Source: Argopecten irradians (lineage: Eukaryota; Mollusca; Bivalvia; Pectinida; Pectinidae). Taken from it: 64,000 bases of DNA. The notes beneath the pieces were generated by a model. The model had not been told where the DNA came from and searched no databases. It saw only the letters and a list, made by a program, of their open reading frames with translations. The stretch's first letter is position 1, and every line of letters starts with the position of its first letter. The stretch spans positions 17,733,255 through 17,797,254 of the forward strand of contig NC_091138.1 in the NCBI RefSeq assembly GCF_041381155.1, written 5' to 3'. The position numbers and the translations under genes were made by a program. Below, piece by piece: positions 28,101 to 39,100 of this stretch.

Positions 28101-29893
28101 AGTTAAAACTCCAGTTAAGACATGTACTGTCGCAAGCCACTCACTGACCATATCTTGGTCTGGCACCTAACTTAATATTCCATGGAAGATGGTTTGCATA
28201 TCTTGATTTGATATGAGGAATAAGTAAAAACTGGGGGATTAATGTAAAAGGAGCAGCTGGCTGGTGTGACTTGTATATGTAGTGTTAAATACCGTCTCTG
28301 TCACTCAGGTAATGATCATGCTTCTTTGGCTAAGTTGGTAGGTTGGGGCACTAGACAGAAATATGTATTTTTCACTGTTCTAAATTAAGGATAATGTAAT
28401 AAGTCAGTCAGAAGGTGATATTTTTTCCGCTATAGCAGTAGCTAAGGATGATGTTAACAATATCAGACCCCATCTCGATCTGTGCTTTTTTAAGAAGTAA
28501 AAGTCTTCTCAGAAGATTTTCAAGCTTATAGATAGAAGAGCGCCCAGAAGTATTAAGACGCTACAACACAAATAAAATGATAGGAAATTATATTTTAATC
28601 TAGTTAGGCTCAGGAGAATGAGATACAATTGTAACAGGAAAGGAGAAAATGTAGTGGCCAGACTGGGATTCGGACCCAGAACCTCCGAACACTAGCCAAA
28701 ATGCTCTACCACTGAGCTACACCAGTCCAGTCCCGCTACACAATCATACATACCATTTCTTGTAGTTGCCTTTAAAGTCCAGTCCTAATAGATGTCCAGA
28801 GACGGAAGTCATTGTCATAGTACAATTGTTCTGGTTCAGAATGTTATACTCATATTCATAAATCTTGTTGAACTTGGAAAATCCTTCTCTCTGCAGAAAA
28901 GATGCAAAAATTTAAGTAATTATAAAAAAAAAATGCATATGGGTTACAGTTACCCATTTGAGTAACAGTTACCTGTTTGAGTAATCAAAAAGTTACCCAA
29001 ATGAGGAATTCTGTGCAAGAAAAATGTATGAAGTTTTCATAAAAAAAGGCGTAATAATTTTGACATGGCACCATTACTAACATAACATAGTACATTATTA
29101 ATCATAATCGGACAAACTTCATTGTCTCAATTTGAGTAAAAGTCACAAACTATATCACCTCCATTGCTTACTATGGTGCTAAAAAATAGAACACAGGTAA
29201 AACTCATTCAACCATGACATTTGCACTGAATTTCCCTGATGGTTATACACTGTAGGCAACAGAGAACACCTAAATTGTCATCTTTTAACAAAGTTAGACA
29301 ACAGAATTTGATATTTCACTCACAGAAACATAGTCTTGGATCAGTTGTAAGGCATTCTAAAAATCGTGACACCCTTTTTTGATAATGATTTTTGAAACAA
29401 CATTATCTGTTTTCTTTTCAAAGAATTCCTCAATTGGAAGCTTCGCTCTTACCATGCCGTGCATGACTCAAATTGTGTTATATAATATCTACTACCTACG
29501 TCGCTGATTAGCGAATGATACGCTTGTGGTGGATTGTGCCATTATTCAGTATAATGAAGTATATGTACACAAAATTTTTACAATGGCCCGGGTACATGTA
29601 ATCCAATGATATTAGATCTCGATATTGAGAAACTTCTGATGTTGGACACGACGTAATGATCAAAAGTGTCTCGTCGTGCTATACCTCTAACATTGTTGGA
29701 GTATGGTACATGTAGTACTCATGTAGATCAAGTTGACCTCTGTTATTTGCATTAAGCTTACCTTTCGAGCACTTCCCCTTGACATAACAGCAGCGATTGA
29801 CTTGGCAGCGTCATTTTTCTCTGCAACATTCAATATCTTTACCATTTTTTCTTTGGAAGAACTACAAAATGCCCTGCAAATTGTTATTAACAT
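10141..29893 (-). CDS. TOP3A: DNA topoisomerase III alpha, complete, 31 coding exons
   Basis: Type IA topoisomerase that passes single strands and, with BLM/RMI, dissolves double Holliday junctions; also mitochondrial (family knowledge). Exons in transcript order: 29762-29893, 28754-28890, 27925-28000, 27521-27629, 27197-27248, 24316-24407, 23949-24119, 23758-23803, 22587-22641, 22133-22207, 21634-21814, 21108-21214, 20798-20908, 20483-20557, 19055-19105, 18780-18858, 16935-17048, 16425-16494, 15990-16018, 15495-15553, 14935-15001, 14347-14428, 14051-14150, 13615-13682, 13079-13146, 12350-12751, 11985-12147, 11482-11568, 11087-11199, 10613-10732, 10141-10172. They sum to 3123 nt in one frame ending TGA. 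Toprim motifs VAEKNDAAK and DCDREGEN (about residues 131-138); catalytic Tyr347 in [11 protein letters not shown]-terminus: C4 fingers, an Asn/Ser/Thr linker, GRF finger 1 (about 850-890), a poly-Gly stretch, GRF finger 2 (about 945-985), and a terminal CX2CX4HX4C knuckle. Human TOP3A is about 1000 residues. Two starts are possible: ATG 29893 adds a 16-residue basic leader, ATG 29845 gives the nuclear-type form. Confidence 0.96.
15735..15848. repeat. 56-bp direct duplication in TOP3A intron 19
   Basis: Two virtually identical adjacent copies of CCATACACACAAAAATATGG through GCATACTCTGTATTTTA. Confidence 0.85.
17223..18765 (+). mobile_element. Structured repeat, family B, full copy (TOP3A intron 16)
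   Basis: Head AACAAGAG plus GGCCCAGAGGGCC, then GCTCACCTGG. About eight core units of about 157 bp (CCCCTTTTGACCCCGCCCCT, GGGGGGTCAGCCC, AGAGAAGAAGTCGTTTATAT) lead to GGACGCCGGACG repeats. The 3' hairpin GCTCACCTCGGTCCTTTGGA...CCAGGTGAGC precedes CTAATAA. Antisense to TOP3A; its end is 14 bp from the exon 16 donor. Confidence 0.8.
19341..20056 (+). mobile_element. Structured repeat, family C, 3'-truncated copy
   Basis: Head AACAAGAG plus GATCCCAGAGGGATC, then GGCGCCCATC. About four core units of about 150 bp (AAATCCAAGATGGCGGC, TCCCAAAATGCAATATGCAC, TTTGAGACAGATCCCTTCAG) follow. No 3' hairpin. Lies in TOP3A intron 14. Confidence 0.75.
21350..21519. repeat. 34-bp minisatellite in TOP3A intron 11, five copies
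   Basis: Unit TCAGGTGTCTTCTCCCTGAC plus AACCATGGTATAAC, nearly identical in all copies, so recent. It is not adjacent to either exon border. Confidence 0.9.
23404..23519. repeat. 116-bp near-perfect hairpin in TOP3A intron 8
   Basis: The left arm begins AGAATACACAGTTAGCATCT and the right arm ends GATACTAACTGTGTATTCT. The arms pair over about 44 bp with very few mismatches, leaving a loop of about 30 nt. No recognised family. Either a small MITE or a pre-miRNA-like foldback; there is no evidence of expression. Confidence 0.65.
24962..25303 (+). mobile_element. Structured repeat, family B, short copy nested in family C
   Basis: Complete head (AACAAGAGGCCCAGAGGGCC, GCTCACCTGG) and 3' hairpin (GCTCACAGGCCCTTTGGGCC...AGGTGAGC), with only one core unit. 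It interrupts a family C core unit, so it inserted after that element. Confidence 0.75.
25721..26317. mobile_element. 597-bp TIR element nested in family C
   Basis: Ends AAAGGACTAGGTATGGTAAG and its near reverse complement form imperfect TIRs of about 40 bp. The interior holds further inverted repeats around 25975-26060 (TTCTAGAACAAACTTTATAT and its complement), so the whole can fold back. The flanks match a continuous family C unit. No coding capacity. Confidence 0.7.
28630..28740 (-). mobile_element. Solo LTR of the tRNA-like TRIM family, in TOP3A intron 2
   Basis: Read on the minus strand it starts TGTAGC, contains TAGCTCAGTGGTAGAGCA and GGGTCCGAATCCC, and ends CTACATTTTCTCC...TGTTACA, matching the full element at 30687-31038. 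It is flanked by a perfect 4-bp CAAT duplication (28626-28629 and 28741-28744), so it is a clean solo LTR (111 bp). The insertion lies at intron positions +14 onward from the exon 2 donor (28753), sense to TOP3A. Confidence 0.8.
28936..29438. repeat. Dispersed repeat shared with 6252-6400
   Basis: 29345-29438 matches 6252-6345 directly (GGCATTCTAAAAATCGTGAC, CCCTTTTTTGATAATGATTT). 28940-29060 matches the same family inverted (GTTACCCATTTGAGTAACAG). The copy therefore looks like a large inverted-repeat element. Lies in TOP3A intron 1. Confidence 0.5.
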
Positions 29894-30186
29894 CACTCTG
29901 TTAAATTGGAAATAAAACAAAATTCGCCGCCATCCTTCAGTAATAACTTCCGGTTAAAACATGTGCTTCCGGATTGTGTGTTGTGTTTCCTGTAGTATGT
30001 ATCATTGATGTTGATTGGTTGAAAATTAAGCATCGTGCAAAAAGTGTCCAATCAAACAGAGCGTAGCAAAACGATATTGTCATGTTGCCAAAATGGCCGA
30101 TGATGAGACTTATGAACACGGAAGTTTCAACCCTGTATATGAAATGAGAATATACTACGCGTGACATATCTCAAAAAGACACAACA
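29894..30186. promoter_or_regulatory. Divergent TOP3A/DAGLB promoter region
   Basis: The start codons of TOP3A (minus, 29893) and DAGLB (plus, 30187) are 293 bp apart, head to head. The interval is unique sequence without the dispersed repeats that crowd the flanking introns. It holds ATGGC-type motifs resembling YY1 sites near 29925-29935 and 30093-30105, and no clear TATA box, as is common in bidirectional housekeeping promoters. Shared regulation is inference from the geometry. Confidence 0.6.
29901..29933 (-). other. Upstream ORF in the TOP3A leader
   Basis: An ATG in a strong GGATGGCGGCG context opens a 10-codon frame (MAANFVLFPI, stop TAA) ending 7 nt before the long-form ATG at 29893. 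It is in a different frame. If transcripts start upstream of 29933, this uORF could reduce use of the mitochondrial-type start and favour the downstream ATG at 29845. A 5' UTR intron with an acceptor around TTTAACAG (just upstream of 29893) is an alternative that would remove it. The sequence is plain; the role is inference. Confidence 0.4.
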
Positions 30187-33100
30187 ATGCCGGGTATCAT
30201 ATTATTTGGACGCCGTTGGGGAATAGGTAGTGATGATTTCGTCTTCCCAGTCGTAGCCGAGATATTTTTGAGATCAGCATGGTGAGTCTAACGTTACTTT
30301 CATTTTGACTGTTTTTTTTTGAGAAAAAAACCCATTGTAAATTATACTAGAGTATCAAGGAACATATTGGAGTATTTTATCTTAAGTAGTGTTCTTTTTA
30401 TTCATCGACCTATGTACGTATCTGACACATGCATAGTTTACACACTAGTAATTATTTAGATACAGTACATTTGTACATGTATGAGTCATAATCAGCTAGG
30501 TTAGGGAAAATCACTAACTTGTGTATTATATGCAAATTACAGTATTTTTCAAAAATGCTGCAAAAGATGAGTATTCATTCGTTGATTTACATTAAATAGG
30601 TTTTGCATTGAATAATTGGTGTAAGAAAAAGAGTAGTGTGCTGCCCTGCTTCACAAATGATTGCTGTCAGATGATTGCAAAACAAGTGTAGCAGGATTGG
30701 ACTGGGTCGATCATCAGTGACCAGGTAGCTCAGTCGGTAGAGCACTCGGCTAGTGCTCTGAGGGTCCTGGGTTCGAATCCAGGTCTGGCCGCTACATTTT
30801 CACCTCTTCTGTTACAAAATTGGCGCCAACTAAATAACCTACGGTGGTGGTGTTTGGAAGGGTCTCTTATGACTTTAAGGGCGAAGACTTCGAGAAAGGA
30901 GGGAGGAGTGTAGCAGGATTGGACTAGGTTGATCATCGATGACCAGGTAGCTCAGTTGGTAGAGCACTCGGCTAGTGTTCAGAGGGTCCCGGGTTTGAAT
31001 CCCGGTCTGGCCGCTACATTTTCTCCTCTCCTGTTACACAAGGAAATGTTTTAATTGAATACTATTTCCTTATATGATATATTTATATCACTTATCTACA
31101 GTTCAGTATACTTTATCTGCATGCATGTATGTTTTAATTGTATATAGTGATATGGTCACCTTCTAGTTTGGCGCTTGAGGGAATTTCCTTAGCTCACTAG
31201 TACTGAGCTCAGTCAAATGAGCATTGGACCAGTTAATATTGGGTCACAGGTTTAATCCCGAATGCCTTTAAACTGCTCTGGCCTTGTAATATTTGGTGCA
31301 TGTAACCAAACTTTGTTTCAGTCATTTGAAGTAAACTATGCTTAGCAGAGGGATAACTGAATCTGGGTTGTGTGCTAATTATGTCTATGTTCTGGAGACT
31401 AAAAACAAAGGAGAGAAGAATGTAATTGTTCTGGATCAGGTCAACTGCCAGCAACCATCTGGTAACTTCATGAAGTTCAATTAGTAGATCATATCTGGCT
31501 AGCTATATATATAGTGTTGATCTGGCAGTGTACTTAAATGCTACCTCTTTTTTACTTGCAACGTTGAAAAATTACATGTTGCATTTTTATCTATTGTAGG
31601 TTGATTGCCATTTCCATTGTTTTCCACATTCATCAGAATGAGCCCCAGAACTGTTCTGGCGGAACTCTGTTACAGGCTTATTTCATTGGTGCTCTGTGTC
31701 TTTTATGTTTGACAATAATACTGGACATGGCTATTGTATACACCAGTATGCAGGGATCCATCATGTACCCCTACCCTAGGAAGCGGATGCCAAGGCTTTT
31801 GTATGTAAAAATAAGCGTGTCTGTACCAGAGCTTGGCTGGATTGTCCTGGGAACCTACTGGTCATTTGGGCTCGCCAGCGGTTGTGAGCCGAGTGTGGTA
31901 ATGACAGTAAAGGGAGCTGTATTGTGTGGTTGGGCTATTGTTTTTCTCATAATCATAGGAATTTTTATTGTGTTTGACCCCCTTGGTGGTCTTCGTGCCA
32001 GAAGATCACAAGCACAGCTTGGAGTGTTGGAAAGTAGCTCACAACAACAGATGTTTACTACAGCCCACCGTACTGCCATGAAGACATGGGAAAGAAGGTG
32101 ATATTACACTTAGTAGTCTGTATGTGTCTGAGAATGATGACAGGAGACAATTGATGGCCGCTAGTAGTCTGTATGTGTCTGAGAATGAAAAAGGAGATAA
32201 GTGAAGGCCACTAGTAGTCTGTATGAGTCTGAGAATGACAAAAGGAGACAAGTGATGGCCACAAGTAGTCTGTATGTGTCTGAGAATGATGAAAGGAGAC
32301 AAGTGATGGCCACTAGTAGTCTGTATGTGTCTGGGAATGATGAAAGGAGACAAGTGATGGCCACTAGTAGTCTGTATGTGTCTGAGAATGATGAAAGAAG
32401 ACAAGTGATGGCCACTAGTAGTCTGTATGTGTCTGAGATTGACAAAAGGAGACAAGTGATGGCCACTAGTAGTCTGTATGTGTCTGGGAATGATGAAAGG
32501 AGATAAGTGATGGCCACTAGTAGTCTGTATGTGTCTGAGAATGACAAAAGGAGACAAGTGATGGCCACTAGTAGTCTGTATGTGTCTGAGAATGACAAAA
32601 GGAGACAAGTGATGGCCACTAGTAGTCTGTATGTGTCCGAGAATGACAAAAGGAGACAAGTGATGGCCACTAGTAGTCTGTATGTGTCTGAGAATGATGA
32701 AAGAAGACAAGTGATGGCCACTAGTAGTCTGTATGTGTCTGAGATTGACAAAAGGAGACAAGTGATGGCCACTAGTAGTCTGTATGTGTCTGGGAATGAT
32801 GAAAGGAGATAAGTGATGGCCACTAGTAGTCTGTATGTGTCTGAGAATGACAAAAGGAGACAAGTGATGGCCACTAGTAGTCTGTATGTGTCCGAGAATG
32901 ACAAAAGGAGACAAGTGATGGCCACTAGTAGTCTGTATGTGTCTGAGAATGACAAAAGGAGACAAGTGATGGCCACTAGTAGTCTGTATGTGTCTGAGAA
33001 TGATGAAAGGAGACAAGTGATGGCCACTAGTAGTCTGTATGTGTCTGAGAATGACAAAAGGAGACAAGTGATGGCCACTAGTAGTCTGTATGTGTCTGAG

Positions 33101-36100
33101 AATGACAAAAGGAGACAAGTGATGGCCACTAGTAGTCTGTATGTGTCTGAGAATGATGAAAGGAGACAAGTGATGGCCACTAGTAGTCTGTATGTGTCTG
33201 AGAATGACAAAAGGAGACAAGTGATGGCCACTAGTAGTCTGTTTGTCTGAGAATGACAAAAGGAGACAAGTGATGGCCACTAGTAGTCTGTATGTGTCTG
33301 AGAATGACAAAAGGAGACAAGTGATGGCCACTAGTAGTCTGTATGTGTCTGAGAATGACAAAAGGAGACAAGTGATGGCCACTAGTAGTCTGTATGTGTC
33401 TGAGAATGACAAAAGGAGACAAGTGATGACCACTAGTAGTCTGTATGTGTCTGAGAATGATGACAGGAAACAATTGATGGCCACTAGTAGTCTGTATGTG
33501 TCTGAGAATGACAAAAGGAGACAAGTGATGACCACTAGTAGTCTGTATGTGTCTGAGAATGATGACAGGAGACAATTGATGGCCACTAGTAGTCTGTATG
33601 TGTCTGGGAATGACAAAAGGAGACAAGTGATGGCCACTAGTAGTCTGTATGTGTCTGAGAATGATGACAGGAGACAATTGATGGCCACTAGTAGTCTGTA
33701 TGTGTCTGAGAATGACAAAAGGAGACAAGTGATGACCACTAGTAGTCTGTATGTGTCTGAGAATGACAAAAGGAGACAAGTGATAGCCACTTGTAGTCTG
33801 TTTGTGTCTGAGAATGACAAAAGGAGACAAGTGATGACCACTAGTAGTCTGTATGTGTCTGAGAATGACAAAAGGAGACAAGTGATGACCACTAGTAGTA
33901 GTCTGTATGTGTCTGAGAATGACAAAAGGAGACAAGTGATGACCACTAGTAGTCTGTATGTGTCTGGGAATGACAAAAGGAGATAAGTGATGGCCACTAG
34001 TAGTCTGTATGTCTCAGAATGACAAAAGGAGACAAGTGATGGCCACTAGTAGTCTGTTTGTGTCTGAGAATGACAAAAGGAGACAAGTGATGACCACTAG
34101 TAGTCTGTATGTGTCTGAGAATGACAAAAGGAGACAAGTGATGACCACTAGTAGTCTGTATGTGTCTGAGAATGACAAAAGGAGACAAGTGATGACCACT
34201 AGTAGTCTGTATGTGTCTGGGAATGACAAAAGGAGATAAGTGATGGCCACTAGTAGTCTGTATGTGTCTGAGAATGACAAAAGGAGACAAGTGATGGCCA
34301 CTAGTAGTCTGTATGTGTCTGAGAATGACAAAAGGAGACAAGTGATGACCACTAGTAGTCTGTATGTGTCTGAGAATGACAAAAGGAGACAAGTGATGAC
34401 CACTAGTAGTCTGTATGTGTCTGAGAATGACAAAAGGAGACAAGTGATGACCATTAGTAGTCTGTATGTGTCTGAGAATGACAAAAGGAGACAAGTGATG
34501 ACCACTAGTAGTCTGTATGTGTCTGAGAATGACAAAAGGAGACAAGTGATATCCACTAGTAGTCTGTATGTGTCTGAGAATGACAAAATGAAACATTAGT
34601 GATGACCACAATTCTATTGACAAAGATTAAAATTGATATAAAATGTTTAAGTGAAAAGAAAGATTATAGAGAAACATTTTATATTTGATTTCTAGTCCTG
34701 ATAGTAACTTTATTACTAACTGCTATTGCTATTGGAAACAGTCAATAATATAAAAATTAGTAAGTTTGTTGGAATGGTGAAACTACAGAACTATTTGTTT
34801 GCCTGTTATAATATAGTATCATCTTGCACTTACAGATGTAAGGTCCTGTGCTGCTGTGTATCCTGTGATGATCAAAGTCATGATGCTTTCACTGAAATCG
34901 CTAAGCTACTGACAGACTTTTTCCAGGTACATTATGTTGACTTTTTGTTTTCCCTCACTTACTGATACATATATTATAGAATGGTAGATAAGGAAGTTGA
35001 TTGGTTTGAAATGAACTGCAGTATTACACCAATTTTGAAGAAAACAAGAAAAAATGATTATTTGGCTGACATTTGTTATTAACCTGAAATATGAAGAAGA
35101 TAATATGGTATTGATGAGATGATATTCCCTACAGAATGTGGAGTTGGACTTGGTGGCCACTGACATTGCAGCTGGACTTATACTGGTGAACAGGGAGCAG
35201 GAGGTGTCACAGCTCACAGTTACTACAGAGAGGACTCATGAAAGTTATGGTACAGTGTCACAGGAGAGGATTTCTCAGTATGGCCCAGTGACCACAGGTG
35301 GTCAAGTCTCAGACACACTGACTAAAGGCACCAAGATCACACAAGGTTGTCCAAACTCATCATCATCCAGGTATGGAGAAATCATCTTGACATCAAGTAC
35401 ATCTAAAAATAGACTGTAGAATGGTGATAGATGATGATGATTTAGAATGAAGACGACAGTAATGATGATGAAAATACTTACTGCGAAGATTGATAACCCA
35501 GATGACGTTGATATGATGATGATGATGATTCTATTGTAAATATAATGAACAAAAATCACAAAAATTAACTTTGGGATAAAGTAAATACACTATAATTTGT
35601 AGGATATTAATTTTTGTTCAACTGTTAAACTTTGATTAAAAAGAATGGTATAACTTTGATTTGGATGAGATTGCTTGTGAAAAAAAAGTTTGTTTTTTTT
35701 AAAGTTTTCAAAATTGATGATTTAAAGTAAAGGAGATTAAATTGTCTGAATTGATTTACATTATGTATATATTTGTGTGTTTTTATTGACAGTGCCACTA
35801 ACAATATCCCTATCTCTGAGAGTCAACACCTTCCACAGCCACAGGACTGGATGAATATAAAGAACATGAGTCATTATATGAAATATGCCATGGCCAGTTA
35901 TGGTTGGCCGCTATTTGTGTTTGCAAATCTGTCATTGGGCCTCTGTAAGCTGTGTGGTGAATGCCGGTGAGTGTTTATCATAATAAAAATCTATTCTGAA
36001 TTGTGTGTAAGATTATTCTCAGCTTCATTAAGACAGTTTAAGTTCAGTGTTTGTCTTACTCATATTAACAAATACAGCAGCAATAATGTAGAATAAAGAA

Positions 36101-39100
36101 AATTATAAGTATACATAGAGACATATTTGTCAGTCATCTTTCTATTCAGGGAGAACATTGATGAAGCTTCAGTAATCAATGAAACAATGGCCTTGATCTT
36201 AGTTAAAATACCATTGTGTTTAAAAAAAAGAATGGCACAAAACATGTATTCTGAATATTGTCAAAAGGAGGTCAAATTTCTTTCAATATACCAATACATA
36301 TGGCAAGTAAAATAAAGTTTGAGGTATATTTGGTCTTTCACTTCTAGTCATTGATGTATAACTGAGCTGCATTTTCTGATCTATCAGAGTACAAGCAGAG
36401 TGAAACAAGGGGAGTAACTCTAAGTCTAGTGTCAAAAGATGTACAAATTCAATGAACAAGTCGTGATGATGTGGGAGTCACCGTCCTCATCGGCCACTGT
36501 GCTAAAATTAGTTTTGATATAAAAGTCATACATGTAATATCTATCACCACTGTTGCTCACCTGCTCATGATTGTCTTTCAGTTGTTCTTTTTTACAACAT
36601 TTGCCATCATTGGACAATTGTTGTGGGAGTGCGAGCGAGCGATATGAATACACTGACATGAGTGATACAAACTTGTGAGTCTGTAGCTAGCACTGTTGTG
36701 GTAGATTCTCTTTAGTGTGTTGTGGCCTTTAACCTTTAACCTCATTCTCATCTCACCACTTTCATTATTTACAGTTTTTGAGCACTATATCAAATTGGGT
36801 TATTAGGAATTACAACTACTTCCATATTAACATTTTTCTTCAACTTTAACACTGTTTTACACTCAAATAACATTTAATTGTCTTACTAGTTGCACATTGA
36901 TATTATTTTCTTTGTTTTAACATTTAATCTGTTTTCATTGATTTACATTTTACTTTTTGATTTTATATCATAGACTGACATGTAACAAATATATGTATTC
37001 ATTGATACAACTCTCAGACTGTAATATTTGATATTCAGCCTCACTAATCATTTAATAAATTCTTAAGGAAGCCCATATATCATAGATGTATCTGATATTC
37101 AGTTTGTAACATATTAAAGTGATGTGAAAACAAATTTTATTTAAATCAATGAACTGACCTTTATGGAAAGTCATATTGGTCAAAATACATGTAGCTACTT
37201 TTTCCGTTATCAGGTTGACCAGAGCAATGAATTTATCCCTTATTGTAATACATACATGAAAGCCTGTGTATTGTCCATATGCATTTATGTCTTTTGAATT
37301 GAACAACTGCTAAATTTTATGGTACGGCTTACCACTTTGGTAGTTTCAAGACTGCTTTCAAGACTGCTATATTCCTATGTTTTGGTGGTAAGATTATGCC
37401 AGAGATAGTGGAGAAGTTCATTGTGATAACTGTTGTAGATGCTGTGCTTGTGCCAGAGATAGCGGAAAGTTAATTATGATAACCTTTGTAGATGCTGTGC
37501 TTGTGTCAGAGAAAGTGGGGAAGTTCATTATGATAGCTGTTGTAGATGCTGTGCTTGTGCCAGAGAAAGTGGGGAAGTTCACTATGATAACCTTTGTAGA
37601 TGCTGTGCTTGTGCCAGAGATAGCGGGAAAGTTAATTATGATAACTGTTGTAGATGCTGTGCTTGTGCCAGAGAAAGTGGGAAAGTTCATTATGATAACT
37701 ATTGTAGATGCTGTGCTTGTGCCAGAGAAAGTGGGGAAGTTCACTATGATAACTGCTGCCAGTGCCATACTGCTGCCATCAGAAAATGGACGGATGTGGA
37801 TGATGCTGATCTCCTCTATGTCAGCTTTTATAATAAGGTAATCATGACCATTTTTATACTAGATGCTTTTTAACTCACCTTGCCTGAAGGACCAAGCTGA
37901 GCTTTTGCCATACCGTGACATCTGTCGTCCATCCGTCAACAATTCACATAATCAACTTCTTCTTGTTTGTGACAGTTCCTGTTTATTTTCGTTCTGCGTT
38001 ATCATCTGTAACCTTCTTGCTCTCAAAGTCACCGAACTATCTCTTCCTGATCTTAACATATATTTTAAATCCATTTTATACCGTTTGTATGTATTTCAGA
38101 TTTATGCCATTCCTTTCTTTGTGGCTGTAGACAGAAAGGAGAAGTCTATTGTTGTGTCTGTTCGAGGAACACTGTCCTTGAGGGTAAGTCTTGTCCTTGA
38201 CGGTAGGACTCATTGTTTTTTATCTTTTCTGCGTAACAATGGCTAATCTGTTTATTTAATTTTCATTCCACATACTAAGGACCATTTTGAATATCTACAC
38301 AAATGGTTAGTTATACTACTATCAAGATAAACCTGTTTTATTTCAGTTTATTATCATTCAAATTTCAGGGAATATTTCTACATTATTGTTCACCTCACAA
38401 TATGTTACTACATCTACAGCTTGCAATGGCATTGACTCAATAATTGTACTATTGAAAATTATGATTATCAATGCATAATGATATCGCTATATGTTGGGCA
38501 ATTCTGTTGTAATGGAAAAATCATTTTAACAGGTGATAAAATAATGTTGCCCAAATATTAGCAGGCATGAGATGGTGTGATGGCAGTATTGGGGGATAAT
38601 GAAATGATGTTACGCCAATATTGTAACTTTGCCAGGATTACAGTATTTACACATGCTCAATTATCATTGATCCTGTCAATACTATATAGGATGCCCTGAC
38701 AGATATGTCTGCTGACTGTGTGTGTATAGAACGGGAAGGCTGTGCTGACTGGAAGTGTCACAAAGGTATCTACCAGGCTGCCTGTTACATCCGGGATGAG
38801 TTACAGGACAAACACATACTGGAGAAGGCCTTCCAGCAAAACCAGGTAATAAAGATCAAATGAGGTACGGTAGTGATCAAACTAGGTAAAAATAGAAAAG
38901 CAGCTGAACAAAAGCAGGTACAACCTCATCTAAACCTGCCTATATTATATATATATATATCACGCAAAAGAAGGCCTAATGATGTAGGCAGGTTTAGCGG
39001 GCATTAACTAATATCATGTAATTATCAATAAATTATCAATTACAAGCTTACTTGTAAAGTCTCATTCAGCTCCCACTAAAACTATTTCAGGGTGCTAGAT

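Larger units (their letters stand above)
30687..31038 (+). mobile_element. TRIM-like mini LTR retrotransposon with tRNA-like LTRs
   Basis: Two 130-bp direct repeats (30687-30816 and 30909-31038, about 10% divergent) begin TGTAGC and end TGTTACA. They flank a 92-bp interior with no coding capacity. Four bases after the first repeat is a PBS-like TGGCGCCAAC (30821-30830). Immediately before the second is a 17-nt purine run (30892-30908). The element is bounded by the 4-bp direct repeat CAAG (30683-30686 and 31039-31042). This is the structure of a terminal-repeat retrotransposon in miniature. Within each LTR is a tRNA-like segment, with an A-box-like TAGCTCAGTCGGTAGAGCA, a 5-bp anticodon-type stem and a B-box GGGTTCGAATCC. 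It sits in DAGLB intron 1, sense orientation. Confidence 0.8.

Noticed and set aside
30718-31014. Two functional tRNA genes
   Set aside because: Each has an 8-nt anticodon loop and weak acceptor pairing, and each sits inside a flanked 130-bp direct repeat that ends in LTR-type termini; a solo copy with target duplication supports an LTR.
32039-33997. 652-residue minus-strand open frame and other long frames over 32100-34620
   Set aside because: They arise from a 51-bp tandem repeat (17 codons) open in several frames on both strands. They lie inside DAGLB intron 2, and the repeat period, not codon selection, keeps them open.
32104-34600. CRISPR-like array
   Set aside because: The repeats are directly adjacent with no unique spacers, and the host is a metazoan with introns.
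37418-37841. Opposing 116- and 121-residue frames of [13 protein letters not shown] type
   Set aside because: Wrong-frame readings of the 54-bp array; the DAGLB frame through the same DNA is the supported one.
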